Shown in pieces: positions 1 through 8,703 of a stretch of DNA of 64,000 nucleotides. Made by a program: the position numbers and the translations under genes. This stretch comes from Subdoligranulum variabile (GTDB lineage Bacteria; Bacillota; Clostridia; Oscillospirales; Ruminococcaceae): positions 806,001-870,000 of the forward strand of contig NZ_CP102293.1 in NCBI RefSeq assembly GCF_025152575.1. The letters run 5' to 3'. The notes beneath the pieces are model-generated. The model did no database searches. It saw nothing but the letters and a program-made list of their open reading frames with translations, and was not told the DNA's origin. Within the stretch, counting starts at the first letter, position 1. Each line of letters opens with the position of its first letter.

Positions 1-374
1 GGCCAGCTGCCGCTGCCCCGGTTGAGGTAGAGTGTCAGGCTGTCCACACCGTCGGCCAGCAGGGCAATGGAGGCCGACATGGCCCCCGTAAAGATGGCGA
101 TGAACAGCGCAATGATGAGCACCACCACCCCCAGCGCGATGGTGCGGCGGCGCTGCCGCTGTTTGAACAGCGGCGTCAGGGATTTGAGGTTGGTGGTCTG
201 GGTTTTGTCGGGCGTCGGGGGCGTTGCGGAAGGTTCACCGCGCCGTACCGGCTGCGGTGTGCGCAGCCCGATGTCTCCGCTGGTACCGGGGATGGGTTTG
301 GTGGAGGTATGCCCCTGTTCCCGCGCCAGCATCCGCTGCCGGCGTTCCTGGCGTTCCTTTTCGGCTTTGTTCAC
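1..374 (-). CDS. N-terminal part of a single-pass membrane protein, function unknown (runs off the window)
   Basis: Only the first 124 codons are in the window. The GTG start at 374 is preceded by AGGAGGG nine bases upstream. A basic, glutamine- and arginine-rich cytoplasmic segment of about 85 residues is followed by one hydrophobic helix (roughly residues 88-110), after which the chain continues outside the cell. The layout (cytosolic tail, one helix, extracytoplasmic body) resembles the DUF5711 group of clostridial envelope proteins, but too little is visible to assign it. It lies 30 bp downstream of truA on the same strand and is probably the last or a late gene of that operon. Confidence 0.6.
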   Translation of the reverse strand, partial: MNKAEKERQERRQRMLAREQGHTSTKPIPGTSGDIGLRTPQPVRRGEPSATPPTPDKTQTTNLKSLTPLFKQRQRRRTIALGVVVLIIALFIAIFTGAMSASIALLADGVDSLTLYLNRGSGSW

Positions 375-404
375 GAGGGGCTTCCCTCCTTTCCGGGTAG
401 TGCG

Positions 405-1154
405 TTACAGGTCCGGGTAGGCCACATCTTCGAGAAACAGCCCCTTGGCAGGCAGCGTCGGGCCGGCCTGGCGGCGGTCCCGGCTCTGCAGCAGGGCGGG
501 GATGGAATCCGGCGTGCGCTTGTGCAGCCCGGCTTCCACCAGCGTTCCCGCCAGGATACGGACCATATTGTACAGGTAACCGTCGGCAGTGACGGTAATG
601 ACAAAACGGTCACCGCAGCGGGACACCGTGCACCGGGAGATGGTACGCACGGTATCACCGTGGGCAGCGACCGAAGAACCCGACGCACACAGCGCCAGGA
701 AGTCATGGGTACCGACGAACTGCGCGGCCGCCGCCTGCATGGCGGCAAGGTCCAGCGGCTGGGCTACCCGGTGACAGGTGTCCAGCGTAAAGGGGTCGTC
801 GATACGTGCATTGAGGATGTGGTAGCAGTAGGTTTTTTCGTGGGCGGCGTAGCGGGCGTGGAAACCCTCCGGCACCGCCTGCACCGCCAGGGCACGGATG
901 TCCGGCGGCAGATGGGCGTTGAGCGCCGGCACGATCTTTTCTGCCGGAACTCTGCCAGTATAGCAGAAACTGAGCGCGAAACGCCGCGCATGAACGCCTG
1001 CATCGGTGCGGGAGCAGCCTTTTACGTCGGGGCGGCTGCCCAGGACCGCCTGCATGGCGTCCTGCAGCACGGCGCAGACGGTGGGGGCGTTGGGCTGCAC
1101 CTGAAATCCCGCATAGTTTGTCCCCTTATAGGTGATCCACAAAAGATACGTCAT
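405..1154 (-). CDS. truA: tRNA pseudouridine(38-40) synthase TruA
   Basis: This 249-residue protein isomerises uridines 38, 39 and 40 in the anticodon arm of tRNAs to pseudouridine. It opens with the family start MTYLLWITYKGTNYAGFQ. It carries the signature SRTDAGVHA with the catalytic aspartate at residue 51, and a C-terminal NMVRILAGTL segment typical of TruA. Its length matches the family (about 245-270). The ATG overlaps the ecfT stop codon in an ATGA motif, so translation is coupled to the ECF transporter genes. An ecfA1-ecfA2-ecfT-truA order is common in Firmicutes, which supports both calls. Confidence 0.96.
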   Translation of the reverse strand: MTYLLWITYKGTNYAGFQVQPNAPTVCAVLQDAMQAVLGSRPDVKGCSRTDAGVHARRFALSFCYTGRVPAEKIVPALNAHLPPDIRALAVQAVPEGFHARYAAHEKTYCYHILNARIDDPFTLDTCHRVAQPLDLAAMQAAAAQFVGTHDFLALCASGSSVAAHGDTVRTISRCTVSRCGDRFVITVTADGYLYNMVRILAGTLVEAGLHKRTPDSIPALLQSRDRRQAGPTLPAKGLFLEDVAYPDL

Positions 1155-1972
1155 CCTACCAGCCCCGGCACAAAAAAGCGTGTGGAAACGATGACCGCCA
1201 GCGCAACGGCCAGCACCACGGCGCAGCGGGCGTCGGCGGCGGTGAACCGCAGCTGCTTGAGGCGGGTACGGCCCTCACCGCCGTGGTAGCAGCGGCATTC
1301 CATGGCCATGGCCAGCTCGTCGGCCCGACGGAAGGCCGAGATGAACAGCGGAATAAGGATGGGCACCAGCGCCTTGATGCGCTGGGTGAACTTGCCGGTG
1401 TCCAGCATGGCGCCGCGGGCCTTCTGGGCGTTCATGATCTTCTCGGTCTCCTCGATAAGGGTGGGGATGAACCGCAGGGCAATGGTCATCATCATGGCCA
1501 GCTCATGCACCGGGAAGTGCACCTTTTCCAGCGGCCGGAGCAGATTTTCGATGGCATCCGTCAGGACGATGGGGCTGGTGGTGTAGGTCAGCAGGCTGGT
1601 GCCCGCAATGAGGGCGCAGACCCGCACCGCCAGCAGGATGGCATAGCGCACACCCTCGGCGTAGATTTTGAAGACCCAGAAATGCATCAGCGGTTCCCCC
1701 TGCCCCGTGACGAAGAAGAGGTTGAGCACCGCCGTGAAGATGACGATGGGCACGATGGGTTTGAGGCTGCGCAGGATCAGTTTGCCGGGGATCCGGGCTA
1801 CCCGGTAGAGCACGGCCAGCAGCAGCAGGGACAGGGCAATGCCCAGGGGATTGGCCGCCACGAAGAGCACCACGATATAGGCGATGGTGGCGATGAGTTT
1901 GAGCCGCGGGTCACATTGATGGATGACCGAACGTCCGGGATAGTATTGCCCGATGGTAATGTCTTTGAGCAT
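1151..1972 (-). CDS. ecfT: Energy-coupling factor transporter transmembrane subunit EcfT
   Basis: This 273-residue integral membrane protein is the shared scaffold of group II ECF vitamin and metal transporters, coupling ATP hydrolysis by EcfA1/EcfA2 to interchangeable S-components. The N-terminus (YYPGRSVIHQCDPRLKL) is a family signature. Several hydrophobic helices follow, and the two cytoplasmic coupling motifs appear as QKARG and an alanine/arginine-containing AFRRADELA stretch near the C-terminus. The ATG directly follows the ecfA2 stop, and truA overlaps the 3' end. One possible S-component partner is encoded at 60.6-61.2 kb, since this module is usually shared. Confidence 0.95.
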   Translation of the reverse strand: MLKDITIGQYYPGRSVIHQCDPRLKLIATIAYIVVLFVAANPLGIALSLLLLAVLYRVARIPGKLILRSLKPIVPIVIFTAVLNLFFVTGQGEPLMHFWVFKIYAEGVRYAILLAVRVCALIAGTSLLTYTTSPIVLTDAIENLLRPLEKVHFPVHELAMMMTIALRFIPTLIEETEKIMNAQKARGAMLDTGKFTQRIKALVPILIPLFISAFRRADELAMAMECRCYHGGEGRTRLKQLRFTAADARCAVVLAVALAVIVSTRFFVPGLVG

Positions 1973-2848
1973 TTACTCCACCCCCTTGTTCTGTCTGGCG
2001 GCCAGGGCTTTCTGGATGGTCTTGACTGCATAGGGAATGGTGTAGACGTCGGTGGGGATATCCAGGCCCATCTTGCGCAGTTTGAGGAAGATCTGGGTCA
2101 CCTGGGGCACCGAAAGCCCCAGATCCAGCAGTTCCTGGGCACGGGCAAAGACCTTTTCCACCGTGTCGTACATGGCGATGCCCGCCTTGTGCAGTACCAG
2201 CACCCGGTTGGCGTATTTGGCGATATCCTCCATGGAGTGGCTGACCAGCAGCACGGTGATACCGGTTTTTTCGTGGTAGGCCTTGATCTGGCCGAGAATG
2301 GTGTCCCGGCCTTCGGGGTCGAGGCCCGCGGCGGGTTCATCCAGCACCAGCACCCGGGGCTGCATGGCCATGACGCCGGCAATGGCTACCCGGCGCTTCT
2401 GGCCGCCGGACAGCTCGAAGGGGCTTTTTTCCAGCAGTTCGTCGCTGAGACCCACAAAAGCCGCCGCTTCCTTGACGCGGCGCTGGATCTCGGCTTCGTC
2501 CAGACCCATATTCCGCGGACCGTAGGCGATGTCCTTGGCGCAGGTCTCCTCGAAAAGCTGGTACTCGGGGTACTGCATGACCAGGCCCACCAGGAACCGG
2601 AAGGAGCGCAGGTCCGCGCCGGGAGCCCACAGGTCCTTGCCGTCCACCAGCACCCGGCCCGACGTGGGACGGTTGATGCCGTTGAAATGGCTGATGAGGG
2701 TGGACTTGCCGCTGCCGGTAGAGCCGATGATGCCCACGAAGTCCCCTTCCTCCACCGAGAAGGATACGTCGTCCAGCGCGGTGGTGGCATCCGGCATGCC
2801 GGGGTTGTATACATATTTCAGATGTTCAACACGAATGATCTCTGACAC
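1973..2848 (-). CDS. ecfA2: ECF transporter ATP-binding protein EcfA2
   Basis: This 291-residue ABC ATPase starts at GTG 2848 behind GGAAAGGA; the open frame continues upstream but has no site there. It has Walker A GSTGSGKST (residues 42-50), a Q-loop (VMQYPEYQLFEET), the signature ELSGGQKRR, Walker B VLVLDEPAAGLD and an H-loop (SHSMED). The sequence VMQYPEYQLFEETVxxDI-like pattern and the position between ecfA1 and ecfT identify it as the second ATPase of the heterodimer. It drives substrate import through EcfT. Confidence 0.95.
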   Translation of the reverse strand: MSEIIRVEHLKYVYNPGMPDATTALDDVSFSVEEGDFVGIIGSTGSGKSTLISHFNGINRPTSGRVLVDGKDLWAPGADLRSFRFLVGLVMQYPEYQLFEETCAKDIAYGPRNMGLDEAEIQRRVKEAAAFVGLSDELLEKSPFELSGGQKRRVAIAGVMAMQPRVLVLDEPAAGLDPEGRDTILGQIKAYHEKTGITVLLVSHSMEDIAKYANRVLVLHKAGIAMYDTVEKVFARAQELLDLGLSVPQVTQIFLKLRKMGLDIPTDVYTIPYAVKTIQKALAARQNKGVE

Positions 2849-2924
2849 AGTTGATTCCTTTCCCGCGGAATACCGCCCGGTTCTGCACCGGTGCCGTTTC
2901 CGCCCTGTAGGGGATGATGGTTTT

Positions 2925-3770
2925 TCAGTCCTTGAGCAGTTGGAACAGTTCCTCGGCGCAGCGGTCGGGGGTGATGACGTTCTCCGGCATGGGGATGCCG
3001 GCCTTGACCAGTTCATCCCGCAGTTCCGCGGCCTGGGGCACATCCAGATGATAGCTGTGCAGCCGCTCGGTCTGGCTGAAGACCTGCTCGGGGGTGCCCT
3101 CCATGACGATGCGGCCCCGGCTCATGACCAGTACCCGGTCGGCCTGGGCGGCCTCCTCCATATAGTGGGTGATGGAGACGATGGTGATGCCGGCCTCCCG
3201 CAGCTGGCGGATGGTCCGCATGACCTGGGCGCGGCCATGGGGATCCAGCATGGCGGTGGCCTCGTCCAGCACCAGGCAGTCGGGGCGCATGGCAATGACC
3301 CCCGCAATGGCCACCCGCTGTTTCTGACCTCCCGACAGTTTGTAGGGCGCAGCATCCCGTTTTTCGTAGATGCCCGCCAGCTTCATGGCTTCGTCGATGC
3401 GGGTGCGGATCTCGGCCGGCGGTACGCCCAGATTTTCCGGCGCAAAGGCCACGTCCTCCTCCACGATGGTGGCGACGATCTGGTTGTCGGGGTTCTGGAA
3501 CACCATGCCCACCTTCTGGCGGATGTCATAGAGGTGTTCCTCGTTGCGGGTGTCCATGTCCTCCACCAGCACGGTGCCGGTCTCGGGCAGAAGAATGGCG
3601 TTCAGGTGCTTGGCCAGCGTGCTCTTGCCGCAGCCGTTGGCCCCCAGCACCGCCACAAATTCCCCGCGGTGCAGGTCCATGCTGACCCCGTCCACCGCGT
3701 AGCGCGGCTGGTCGGGATCATAGCGGAATTTTACCTCCTGTACGCGGAGCATGGGTGTTTCGGTAGGCAT
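2925..3770 (-). CDS. ecfA1: ECF transporter ATP-binding protein EcfA1
   Basis: This 281-residue ABC ATPase is the partner of EcfA2. The ATG at 3770 is preceded by GGGAGAAG and starts two bases after the methyltransferase stop. A longer frame to 3785 would overlap that gene and lacks a ribosome binding site. Motifs are Walker A GANGCGKST (residues 43-51), Q-loop VFQNPDNQIVATIVEEDVAF (an EcfA1 hallmark), signature KLSGGQKQR and Walker B LVLDEATAMLD. A 76-bp gap separates it from ecfA2. Confidence 0.95.
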   Translation of the reverse strand: MPTETPMLRVQEVKFRYDPDQPRYAVDGVSMDLHRGEFVAVLGANGCGKSTLAKHLNAILLPETGTVLVEDMDTRNEEHLYDIRQKVGMVFQNPDNQIVATIVEEDVAFAPENLGVPPAEIRTRIDEAMKLAGIYEKRDAAPYKLSGGQKQRVAIAGVIAMRPDCLVLDEATAMLDPHGRAQVMRTIRQLREAGITIVSITHYMEEAAQADRVLVMSRGRIVMEGTPEQVFSQTERLHSYHLDVPQAAELRDELVKAGIPMPENVITPDRCAEELFQLLKD

Positions 3771-3772
3771 AA

Positions 3773-4636
3773 TCACTTCTCCCAAATGGCGGTGGCACCG
3801 CAGGGCACCACGCCGCCGGTGGCCGAGACCGGCAGACCGATCTCGTCGCAGTGGGTATGACCGCCCTGCACGGGGCAGAGGGTCGTTTTGACGATGTATT
3901 CCATCACCGCCGGGCTGAGGCCCTCGGTGTAGGAGTTGATGGCGAAGAACAGCGGATCGTCGCTGAGGACCTGCTCGGTGAGGGCGATGAGGTCGTAGAC
4001 ATTGTCCTCCAGCTTCCAGATCTCACCGCCGGGCCCCCGCCCGTAGCTGGGCGGGTCCATGATGACGCCGTCATACTTGTTGCCGCGGCGGATCTCCCGC
4101 TGGACAAATTTGGCGCAGTCATCCACGATCCAGCGGCAGGGCCGGTCGGCCAGATGGCTGGCCGCGGCGTTTTCCCGCGCCCAGGCCACCATACCTTTGC
4201 TGGCGTCCACATGGGTCACGCTGGCCCCTGCGGCCAGGCAGGCCAGGGTTGCGCCGCCGGTGTAGCCGAAGAGGTTGAGCACCTTGATGGGACGGCCCGC
4301 TTGCCGTATTTTTTCCTGATACCAGGCCCAGTTGACGGCCTGTTCCGGGAATACGCCGGTATGCTTGAAGCCGGTGGGACTGACGATAAGCGTCAGGTCC
4401 TGCCAGTGGATCTGCCATTTCTGGGGCAGCTTTTTGTGATAGTTCCACTGGCCGCCGCCCTTGGCGGAGCGGTAGTAGATGGCGTCGGCCTTGGCCCACA
4501 GCGGGCTGGTCTCGGCATTTTTCCAGATGACCTGCGGGTCGGGGCGGATCAGCAGCGTGCTGCCCCAGCGCTCCAGCCGGTTGTGGTTGGTGGCGTCCAG
4601 CAGTTCATAATCCCGCCAGGTATCGGCAGGGCGCAT
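3773..4636 (-). CDS. Class I SAM-dependent methyltransferase, RlmI/RlmK-like (probable rRNA methyltransferase)
   Basis: This 287-residue protein belongs to the PF10672-type methyltransferases related to the 23S rRNA enzymes RlmI and RlmK. The SAM-binding loop reads VLNLFGYTGGATLACLAAGA and an acidic strand end (THVDAS) follows. The catalytic motif DPPSYGRGP is the usual DPPxF/Y-type loop of base methyltransferases. The N-terminal PUA domain of full RlmI is absent, so this is the short form found in Firmicutes. The target position cannot be read from sequence. It lies between glmM and ecfA1 with 16- and 2-bp gaps, in one operon. Confidence 0.82.
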   Translation of the reverse strand: MRPADTWRDYELLDATNHNRLERWGSTLLIRPDPQVIWKNAETSPLWAKADAIYYRSAKGGGQWNYHKKLPQKWQIHWQDLTLIVSPTGFKHTGVFPEQAVNWAWYQEKIRQAGRPIKVLNLFGYTGGATLACLAAGASVTHVDASKGMVAWARENAAASHLADRPCRWIVDDCAKFVQREIRRGNKYDGVIMDPPSYGRGPGGEIWKLEDNVYDLIALTEQVLSDDPLFFAINSYTEGLSPAVMEYIVKTTLCPVQGGHTHCDEIGLPVSATGGVVPCGATAIWEK

Positions 4637-4652
4637 AGGCGATTCTCCTTCC

Positions 4653-6023
4653 TTACTTGTCGAGGATGCGCTGGCGGATCATATCCGCGATGCGGTCGGC
4701 GCTGGTCTGGATGGCGGCATGGTCTTCGCCCTCCACCATGACCCGGATCTTGGGCTCGGTGCCGGAAACGCGCACCAGCACACGGCCCATGCCCATCAGG
4801 CTCTGCTGCTGGCTCTCGATGAAGCCGGCAATATATTCATCCTCTTTGTAGGCCTGTTTCTGTTCCTTGTTGGCCGTCAGGTTGATGAGCACCTGGGGGA
4901 ACTTGGTGTACACCCCGTTGAGGTCGCTCATCTTGGTGGCCGGGTTTTCCGCCTTCTTGCGGGCCAGCACTTTCAGCAGCTTGCCGGCGGTCAGCTCGCC
5001 GTCACCGGTGGTGGAATGATGCAGGAAGATCACGTGGCCGCTCTGCTCACCGCCGATGGCGTAGCCCCGGGCCCGCATCTCCTCCAGCACGTACCGGTCG
5101 CCCACCGCCGTGCGGGCGGTCTCAATGCCCAGGGCCTCCATATGCTTCATAAAGCCCAGGTTGGACATGACGGTCACCACCACGGTGTTGCCGTCCAGGC
5201 GGCCGCGCTCCTTCATATCAGCGCCCACCAGGGCGATGATCTTGTCGCCGTCCATCTCGGCGCCGTTTTCGTCGCAGCCCAGGCAGCGGTCGGCGTCGCC
5301 GTCAAAGGCAATGCCGCAGTCATAGCCGCCTTCCTTGACGGCAGCTTCCAGCGCTTCCAGATGGGTGGAACCGCAGCCGTCGTTCACCGAAACACCGTCC
5401 TGCAGGGTACCCATGAAGCCGCACTCGCAGCCCAGGCGGGGGAACAGTTTCTGGGCCACCGCCGCGGAGGCACCGTTGGCGCAGTCAAACAGCACTTTCA
5501 GGCCGGTGAGGTCGGCATCGATGTGCTCCTGCAGGAAATCCACATAGTCGTCGATGCCGGTGCGGCACATATGGATGCGGCCGATGTCGGCACCCTCCGC
5601 CAGACGGATGTCGGCGCAGTTGTTGAAGACATGGGCCTCGATCTGGTCCTCCACCTCGTCGGGGAGCTTGTAGCCGTCCCCCTTGAAGATCTTGATGCCG
5701 TTGAATTCCATGGGGTTATGGGAGGCCGAGATCATGATGCCGGCGTCGGCATGGTACTTGCGCACCAGGTAGGCCACGCCGGGGGTGGGGATCACGCCCA
5801 GCAGGTCCACGTCGGCACCCACGCTGCACAGGCCCGCCGCCAGGGTGGACTCCAGCATGTCGCCGGAGACCCGGGTGTCCTTGCCGATGAGGATCTTGGG
5901 ACGGTGCCCGTCCAGGCGGGTCAGCACCGCCGCAGTGCCGCGGCCGATCTGCAGCGCCAGTTCACAGGTAAGGTCCTTGCCCGCCACGCCGCGGACGCCG
6001 TCGGTTCCAAACAGTTTACCCAT
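4653..6023 (-). CDS. glmM: Phosphoglucosamine mutase GlmM
   Basis: It converts glucosamine-6-phosphate to glucosamine-1-phosphate, the precursor of UDP-GlcNAc and hence of peptidoglycan. The protein is 456 residues from ATG 6023, which has AAAGGA upstream; an upstream extension of the frame to 6107 overlaps ruvB and is not used. It opens with MGKLFGTDGVRG. The phosphorylated serine lies in SASHNP (Ser101), the Mg-binding loop is DGDADR and the phosphate-binding loop is RVSGTEPKIRVM. Length and motifs are standard. Confidence 0.97.
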   Translation of the reverse strand: MGKLFGTDGVRGVAGKDLTCELALQIGRGTAAVLTRLDGHRPKILIGKDTRVSGDMLESTLAAGLCSVGADVDLLGVIPTPGVAYLVRKYHADAGIMISASHNPMEFNGIKIFKGDGYKLPDEVEDQIEAHVFNNCADIRLAEGADIGRIHMCRTGIDDYVDFLQEHIDADLTGLKVLFDCANGASAAVAQKLFPRLGCECGFMGTLQDGVSVNDGCGSTHLEALEAAVKEGGYDCGIAFDGDADRCLGCDENGAEMDGDKIIALVGADMKERGRLDGNTVVVTVMSNLGFMKHMEALGIETARTAVGDRYVLEEMRARGYAIGGEQSGHVIFLHHSTTGDGELTAGKLLKVLARKKAENPATKMSDLNGVYTKFPQVLINLTANKEQKQAYKEDEYIAGFIESQQQSLMGMGRVLVRVSGTEPKIRVMVEGEDHAAIQTSADRIADMIRQRILDK

Positions 6024-6103
6024 AGTATCAGGTCCTTTCGTACTCAAATCGTTTTTTCCTATTCTATGCGCCCGGCCTGTCCGCCGGTGCGGATCTGTCG
6101 TGC

Positions 6104-7156
6104 TCAAAACATACTCTGCTGGCCGTCGTCTTCATCAAACCGGCGGGGCACCGCCATATGCAGATGCTCGTAGGCCAGCCGGGTCACGCAGCGCCCCCGC
6201 GGGGTGCGGGTCAGCATGCCCATCTGCATCAGATAGGGTTCGCAGAGGTCCTCCAGGGTGACGCTCTCCTCCCCCAGAGCCGCCGCCAGGGTCTCCAGCC
6301 CCACCGGCCCGCCGCCGTACATCTCGATGATGGCGCGCAGCAGGCTGCGGTCCAGCTCGTCCAGGCCCATCTCGTCGATGTCCATCCACTTGCGGGCTTC
6401 CACGGCGGTCTCCTCGTCGATGGTGCCGTCCCCCTGCACGGTGGCAAAATCCCGCACCCGCTTGAGCAGACGGTTGGCGATACGGGGCGTACCGCGGCTG
6501 CAGCGGGCCAGTTCCAGGGCCCCTTCCTCGGTGATGGGGATCCCCAGAATGCCGGCGCTGCGGGTGATGATCTGTGCCAGTTCCTTGGGGCTGTAGGGCT
6601 CCAGCTTGAGCAGGATGCCGAAGCGGTCCCGCAGCGGCCCGGTGAGCTGCCCGGCCCGGGTGGTGGCGCCGATCAGCGTGAACCGGGGCAGGTTGATGCG
6701 GATGCTCTGGGCACTGGGGCCTTTGCCGATCATGATATCCAGGGCATAGTCCTCCAAAGCCGGGTAGAGCACCTCCTCCACCTGGCGGGAAAGGCGGTGG
6801 ATCTCGTCAATAAAAAGGACGTCCCCCTCCTGCAGATTGGTCAGCAGGGCGGCCAGGTCACCAGGCTTCTCGATGGCAGGGCCCGAGGTGATGCGGATCT
6901 GTACCCCCATCTCCTGGGCCACAATGCCGGCCAGGGTGGTTTTGCCCAGGCCCGGCGGGCCGTAGAGCAGGATGTGGTCCATGGGCTCGCCACGCTGCTG
7001 GGCTGCCCGCAGATAGACCCGCAGGTTGCCCTTGGCCTTTTCCTGGCCCACATAGTCGTCCAGGGTTTTGGGGCGCAGGCTGATCTCTTCCGCGTCGGCA
7101 GGCAGGGCGTCGGGGCTGACCAGCCGGCTGGGATCTACGGTGTATTCCTGATTCAT
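6104..7156 (-). CDS. ruvB: Holliday junction branch migration ATPase RuvB
   Basis: This 350-residue AAA+ motor pulls DNA through the RuvA tetramer during branch migration. It has Walker [10 protein letters not shown] (residues 66-74), Walker [11 protein letters not shown], sensor 1 (LIGATTRAG) and the RuvB winged-helix C-terminus with the PRGR segment. It lies 18 bp downstream of ruvA. The order ruvC-ruvA-ruvB is the classical operon, here extended by glmM about 80 bp downstream. Confidence 0.97.
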   Translation of the reverse strand: MNQEYTVDPSRLVSPDALPADAEEISLRPKTLDDYVGQEKAKGNLRVYLRAAQQRGEPMDHILLYGPPGLGKTTLAGIVAQEMGVQIRITSGPAIEKPGDLAALLTNLQEGDVLFIDEIHRLSRQVEEVLYPALEDYALDIMIGKGPSAQSIRINLPRFTLIGATTRAGQLTGPLRDRFGILLKLEPYSPKELAQIITRSAGILGIPITEEGALELARCSRGTPRIANRLLKRVRDFATVQGDGTIDEETAVEARKWMDIDEMGLDELDRSLLRAIIEMYGGGPVGLETLAAALGEESVTLEDLCEPYLMQMGMLTRTPRGRCVTRLAYEHLHMAVPRRFDEDDGQQSMF

Positions 7157-7174
7157 AGCGGTCTGTCCCCTCCT

Positions 7175-7780
7175 TTACCGGGCGCGCGACAGGCTGCGCA
7201 GCGCCACTTTGATGATGTCCTGCACGGACAGGGTCTCGTCCACCCGGGCCACGGCCGCCGCCGCGTCGGAGGGTGTATAGCCCAGGCTGACCAGAGCCGC
7301 CACCGCCTGGGCAGGGGCAGAACTGGGCATGGGCGCCGAGAGGTCCGCCCCGCCGAAGCCGGTGCCGTCGGCCAGGCCCTTGCCCACCTTGTCCTTCAGT
7401 TCCAGGGTGATGCGCTGGGCCAGCTTCGGTCCCACGCCCGAGGCCTTGGTAAAGGCCTTGTGGTCGCCGGAGGAGGCCGCCAGGGCGATTTTTTCGGGGC
7501 TCATCACCGAGAGGATGGCCAGGCCCGCCTTGGGTCCCACGCCGGAGACGGCGGTGAGCATCTTGAAACAGTCCCGCTGTTCCTCGGTGGCAAAGCCGTA
7601 GAGGGAGACATCGTTCTCGCTGACGTTCATGACGGTGTAGACCGTGCCCTCCTGCCCCGGGGCGGGCAGCGCCTCGCCGGTGGTGGCAGGGATCTGCACG
7701 GCATATCCCACCCCGCCGCAGCTGATGACGGCGGTGTCCAGCGTCTTTTTCAGAATTTTGCCGGTCAGGCAATAGATCAT
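7175..7780 (-). CDS. ruvA: Holliday junction DNA-binding protein RuvA
   Basis: This 201-residue protein forms the tetramer that holds the four-way junction flat and recruits RuvB. The N-terminal OB fold begins MIYCLTGKI. Helix-hairpin-helix motifs are seen at SGVGPKAGLAIL and ASGVGPKLAQRI. An alanine-rich linker leads to the C-terminal RuvB-binding domain (LVSLGYTPSDAAAAVARV). It lies 35 bp downstream of ruvC. Confidence 0.96.
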   Translation of the reverse strand: MIYCLTGKILKKTLDTAVISCGGVGYAVQIPATTGEALPAPGQEGTVYTVMNVSENDVSLYGFATEEQRDCFKMLTAVSGVGPKAGLAILSVMSPEKIALAASSGDHKAFTKASGVGPKLAQRITLELKDKVGKGLADGTGFGGADLSAPMPSSAPAQAVAALVSLGYTPSDAAAAVARVDETLSVQDIIKVALRSLSRAR

Positions 7781-7815
7781 GGTATCCTTCCTTGCTGTTC
7801 AAAGGGGCACGGCGC

Positions 7816-8313
7816 TCAGCGCGGCTGCGTGCCCATCAGGCGGCTGCGGCTGCAATGGCAATGGGCAATGGCCATGCCCAGCGCGTCCGCCGTGTCGTCG
7901 GGTTTGGGGATGGTTTCCAGGTGCAGCATCATGCGGGTCATCTCCTGGATCTGCTTTTTCACGGCCTTGCCGTATCCGGTGATGGCCTGTTTGACCTGCA
8001 TAGGGGTGTATTCGTAGATCGGCACACCGCACTGGGCAGCCGCCAGCAGGATCACCCCGCGGGCTTCCGCCACACCGATGACGGTGGTCTGGTTGTGCTG
8101 GTAGTACAGTTTTTCGATGGAGAGCGCCTCCGGCGCATACCGGCGGCAGACATCCAGCACCGAGTCGTAGATCTCGCACAGGCGCTGTTCAAAGGGGGTA
8201 TCCTTCTCCGTGAGGATGGCGCCGTAGCCGATAGGGGAAAACCGGTTTCCCACATACTCCACGACCCCCCAGCCCACGATGGCATACCCGGGATCAATGC
8301 CCAGTACCCGCAA
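7816..8313 (-). CDS. ruvC: Crossover junction endodeoxyribonuclease RuvC
   Basis: This nuclease resolves Holliday junctions. I start it at the TTG at 8313, which sits seven bases after a strong GGGGAGGTG. This gives 165 residues, the normal RuvC length, beginning LRVLGIDPGYA with the first catalytic aspartate at residue 7. The open frame goes on to 8400 but would run back through the promoter. The other acidic residues lie in SIEKLYYQHN and in the C-terminal DDTADALGMA segment. It is the first gene of the ruv-glm-ecf-truA operon. Confidence 0.95.
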   Translation of the reverse strand: MRVLGIDPGYAIVGWGVVEYVGNRFSPIGYGAILTEKDTPFEQRLCEIYDSVLDVCRRYAPEALSIEKLYYQHNQTTVIGVAEARGVILLAAAQCGVPIYEYTPMQVKQAITGYGKAVKKQIQEMTRMMLHLETIPKPDDTADALGMAIAHCHCSRSRLMGTQPR

Positions 8314-8343
8314 CTTTCTACACCTCCCCACTTTAACCGATAT

Positions 8344-8372
8344 AGTATACCACAAAATCCTGATGCCGTCCA
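8344..8372 (-). promoter_or_regulatory. Promoter of the ruvCAB-glmM operon
   Basis: On the minus strand TGGACG (8372-8367) and TATACT (8349-8344) are separated by exactly 17 bp, with an extended TGG before the -10 box. It lies about 30 bp upstream of the ruvC start. Confidence 0.75.
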
Positions 8373-8420
8373 CCGTGCATTCCGGCTTTTTGTTTTCCAT
8401 AAAACCTCAATGCATCGTTA

Positions 8421-8450
8421 TTTTCAAAAAAAGTTGATTTTTTTTGAAAA
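8421..8450. repeat. Perfect AT-only inverted repeat between ruvC and tRNA-Val
   Basis: The arms TTTTCAAAAAAA and TTTTTTTGAAAA (12 bp each) flank a 6-bp centre. It is not a GC-stem terminator. It lies between two divergent promoters, 6 bp upstream of the tRNA -35 box. Confidence 0.6.
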
Positions 8451-8456
8451 AAGGGG

Positions 8457-8485
8457 TTGATTTTTTCGTTCGGGTTTGGTATGAT
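8457..8485 (+). promoter_or_regulatory. Promoter of tRNA-Val
   Basis: TTGATT (8457-8462) and TATGAT (8480-8485) are spaced by 17 bp, with an extended TGG before the -10. The tRNA starts 37 bp downstream of the -10. Confidence 0.8.
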
Positions 8486-8521
8486 TATTGGCGTCGCAAG
8501 AAGCGCGGCGCCCAAGAACAT

Positions 8522-8597
8522 GGACGGTTAGCTCAGCTGGTAGAGCATCTGCTTGACGTGCAGGAGGTCACAGGTTCGAGTCCTGTACCGTCCACCA
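8522..8597 (+). tRNA. tRNA-Val (anticodon GAC)
   Basis: A full cloverleaf can be drawn. The acceptor stem GGACGGT pairs with ACCGTCC. The D-arm is GCTC...GAGC. The anticodon stem TCTGC/GCAGG encloses the loop TTGACGT with anticodon GAC, and the T-arm contains GGTTCGAGTCC. The 3' CCA is encoded in the DNA (8595-8597). It is a single-gene transcript with its own promoter and terminator. Confidence 0.97.
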
Positions 8598-8603
8598 AAT
8601 CAG

Positions 8604-8632
8604 TCCGGAACGAAAGTTCCGGGCTTTTTTAT
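8604..8632 (+). terminator. Intrinsic terminator of tRNA-Val
   Basis: The stem CCGGAAC/GTTCCGG with a GAAA tetraloop is followed by GGCTTTTTTATTTTT, seven bases after the tRNA 3' end. Confidence 0.9.
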
Positions 8633-8649
8633 TTTTGTATGTCACAAAA

Positions 8650-8691
8650 GAGCAGCGGCGTGCAGGCTTTCAGGCTTGCACGCCGCTGTGG
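8650..8691 (-). terminator. Intrinsic terminator of the CNNM-family gene
   Basis: The 12-bp perfect stem CAGCGGCGTGCA/TGCACGCCGCTG (8653-8664 and 8677-8688) is followed on the minus strand by CTCTTTTGTG. It lies just after the stop of the gene at 8704. Confidence 0.8.
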
Positions 8692-8703
8692 TTTTATGGT
8701 CAA

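Noticed and set aside
309..1289. Plus-strand frame over truA
   Set aside because: It is the antisense of truA with no RBS; truA shows its catalytic motif on the other strand.
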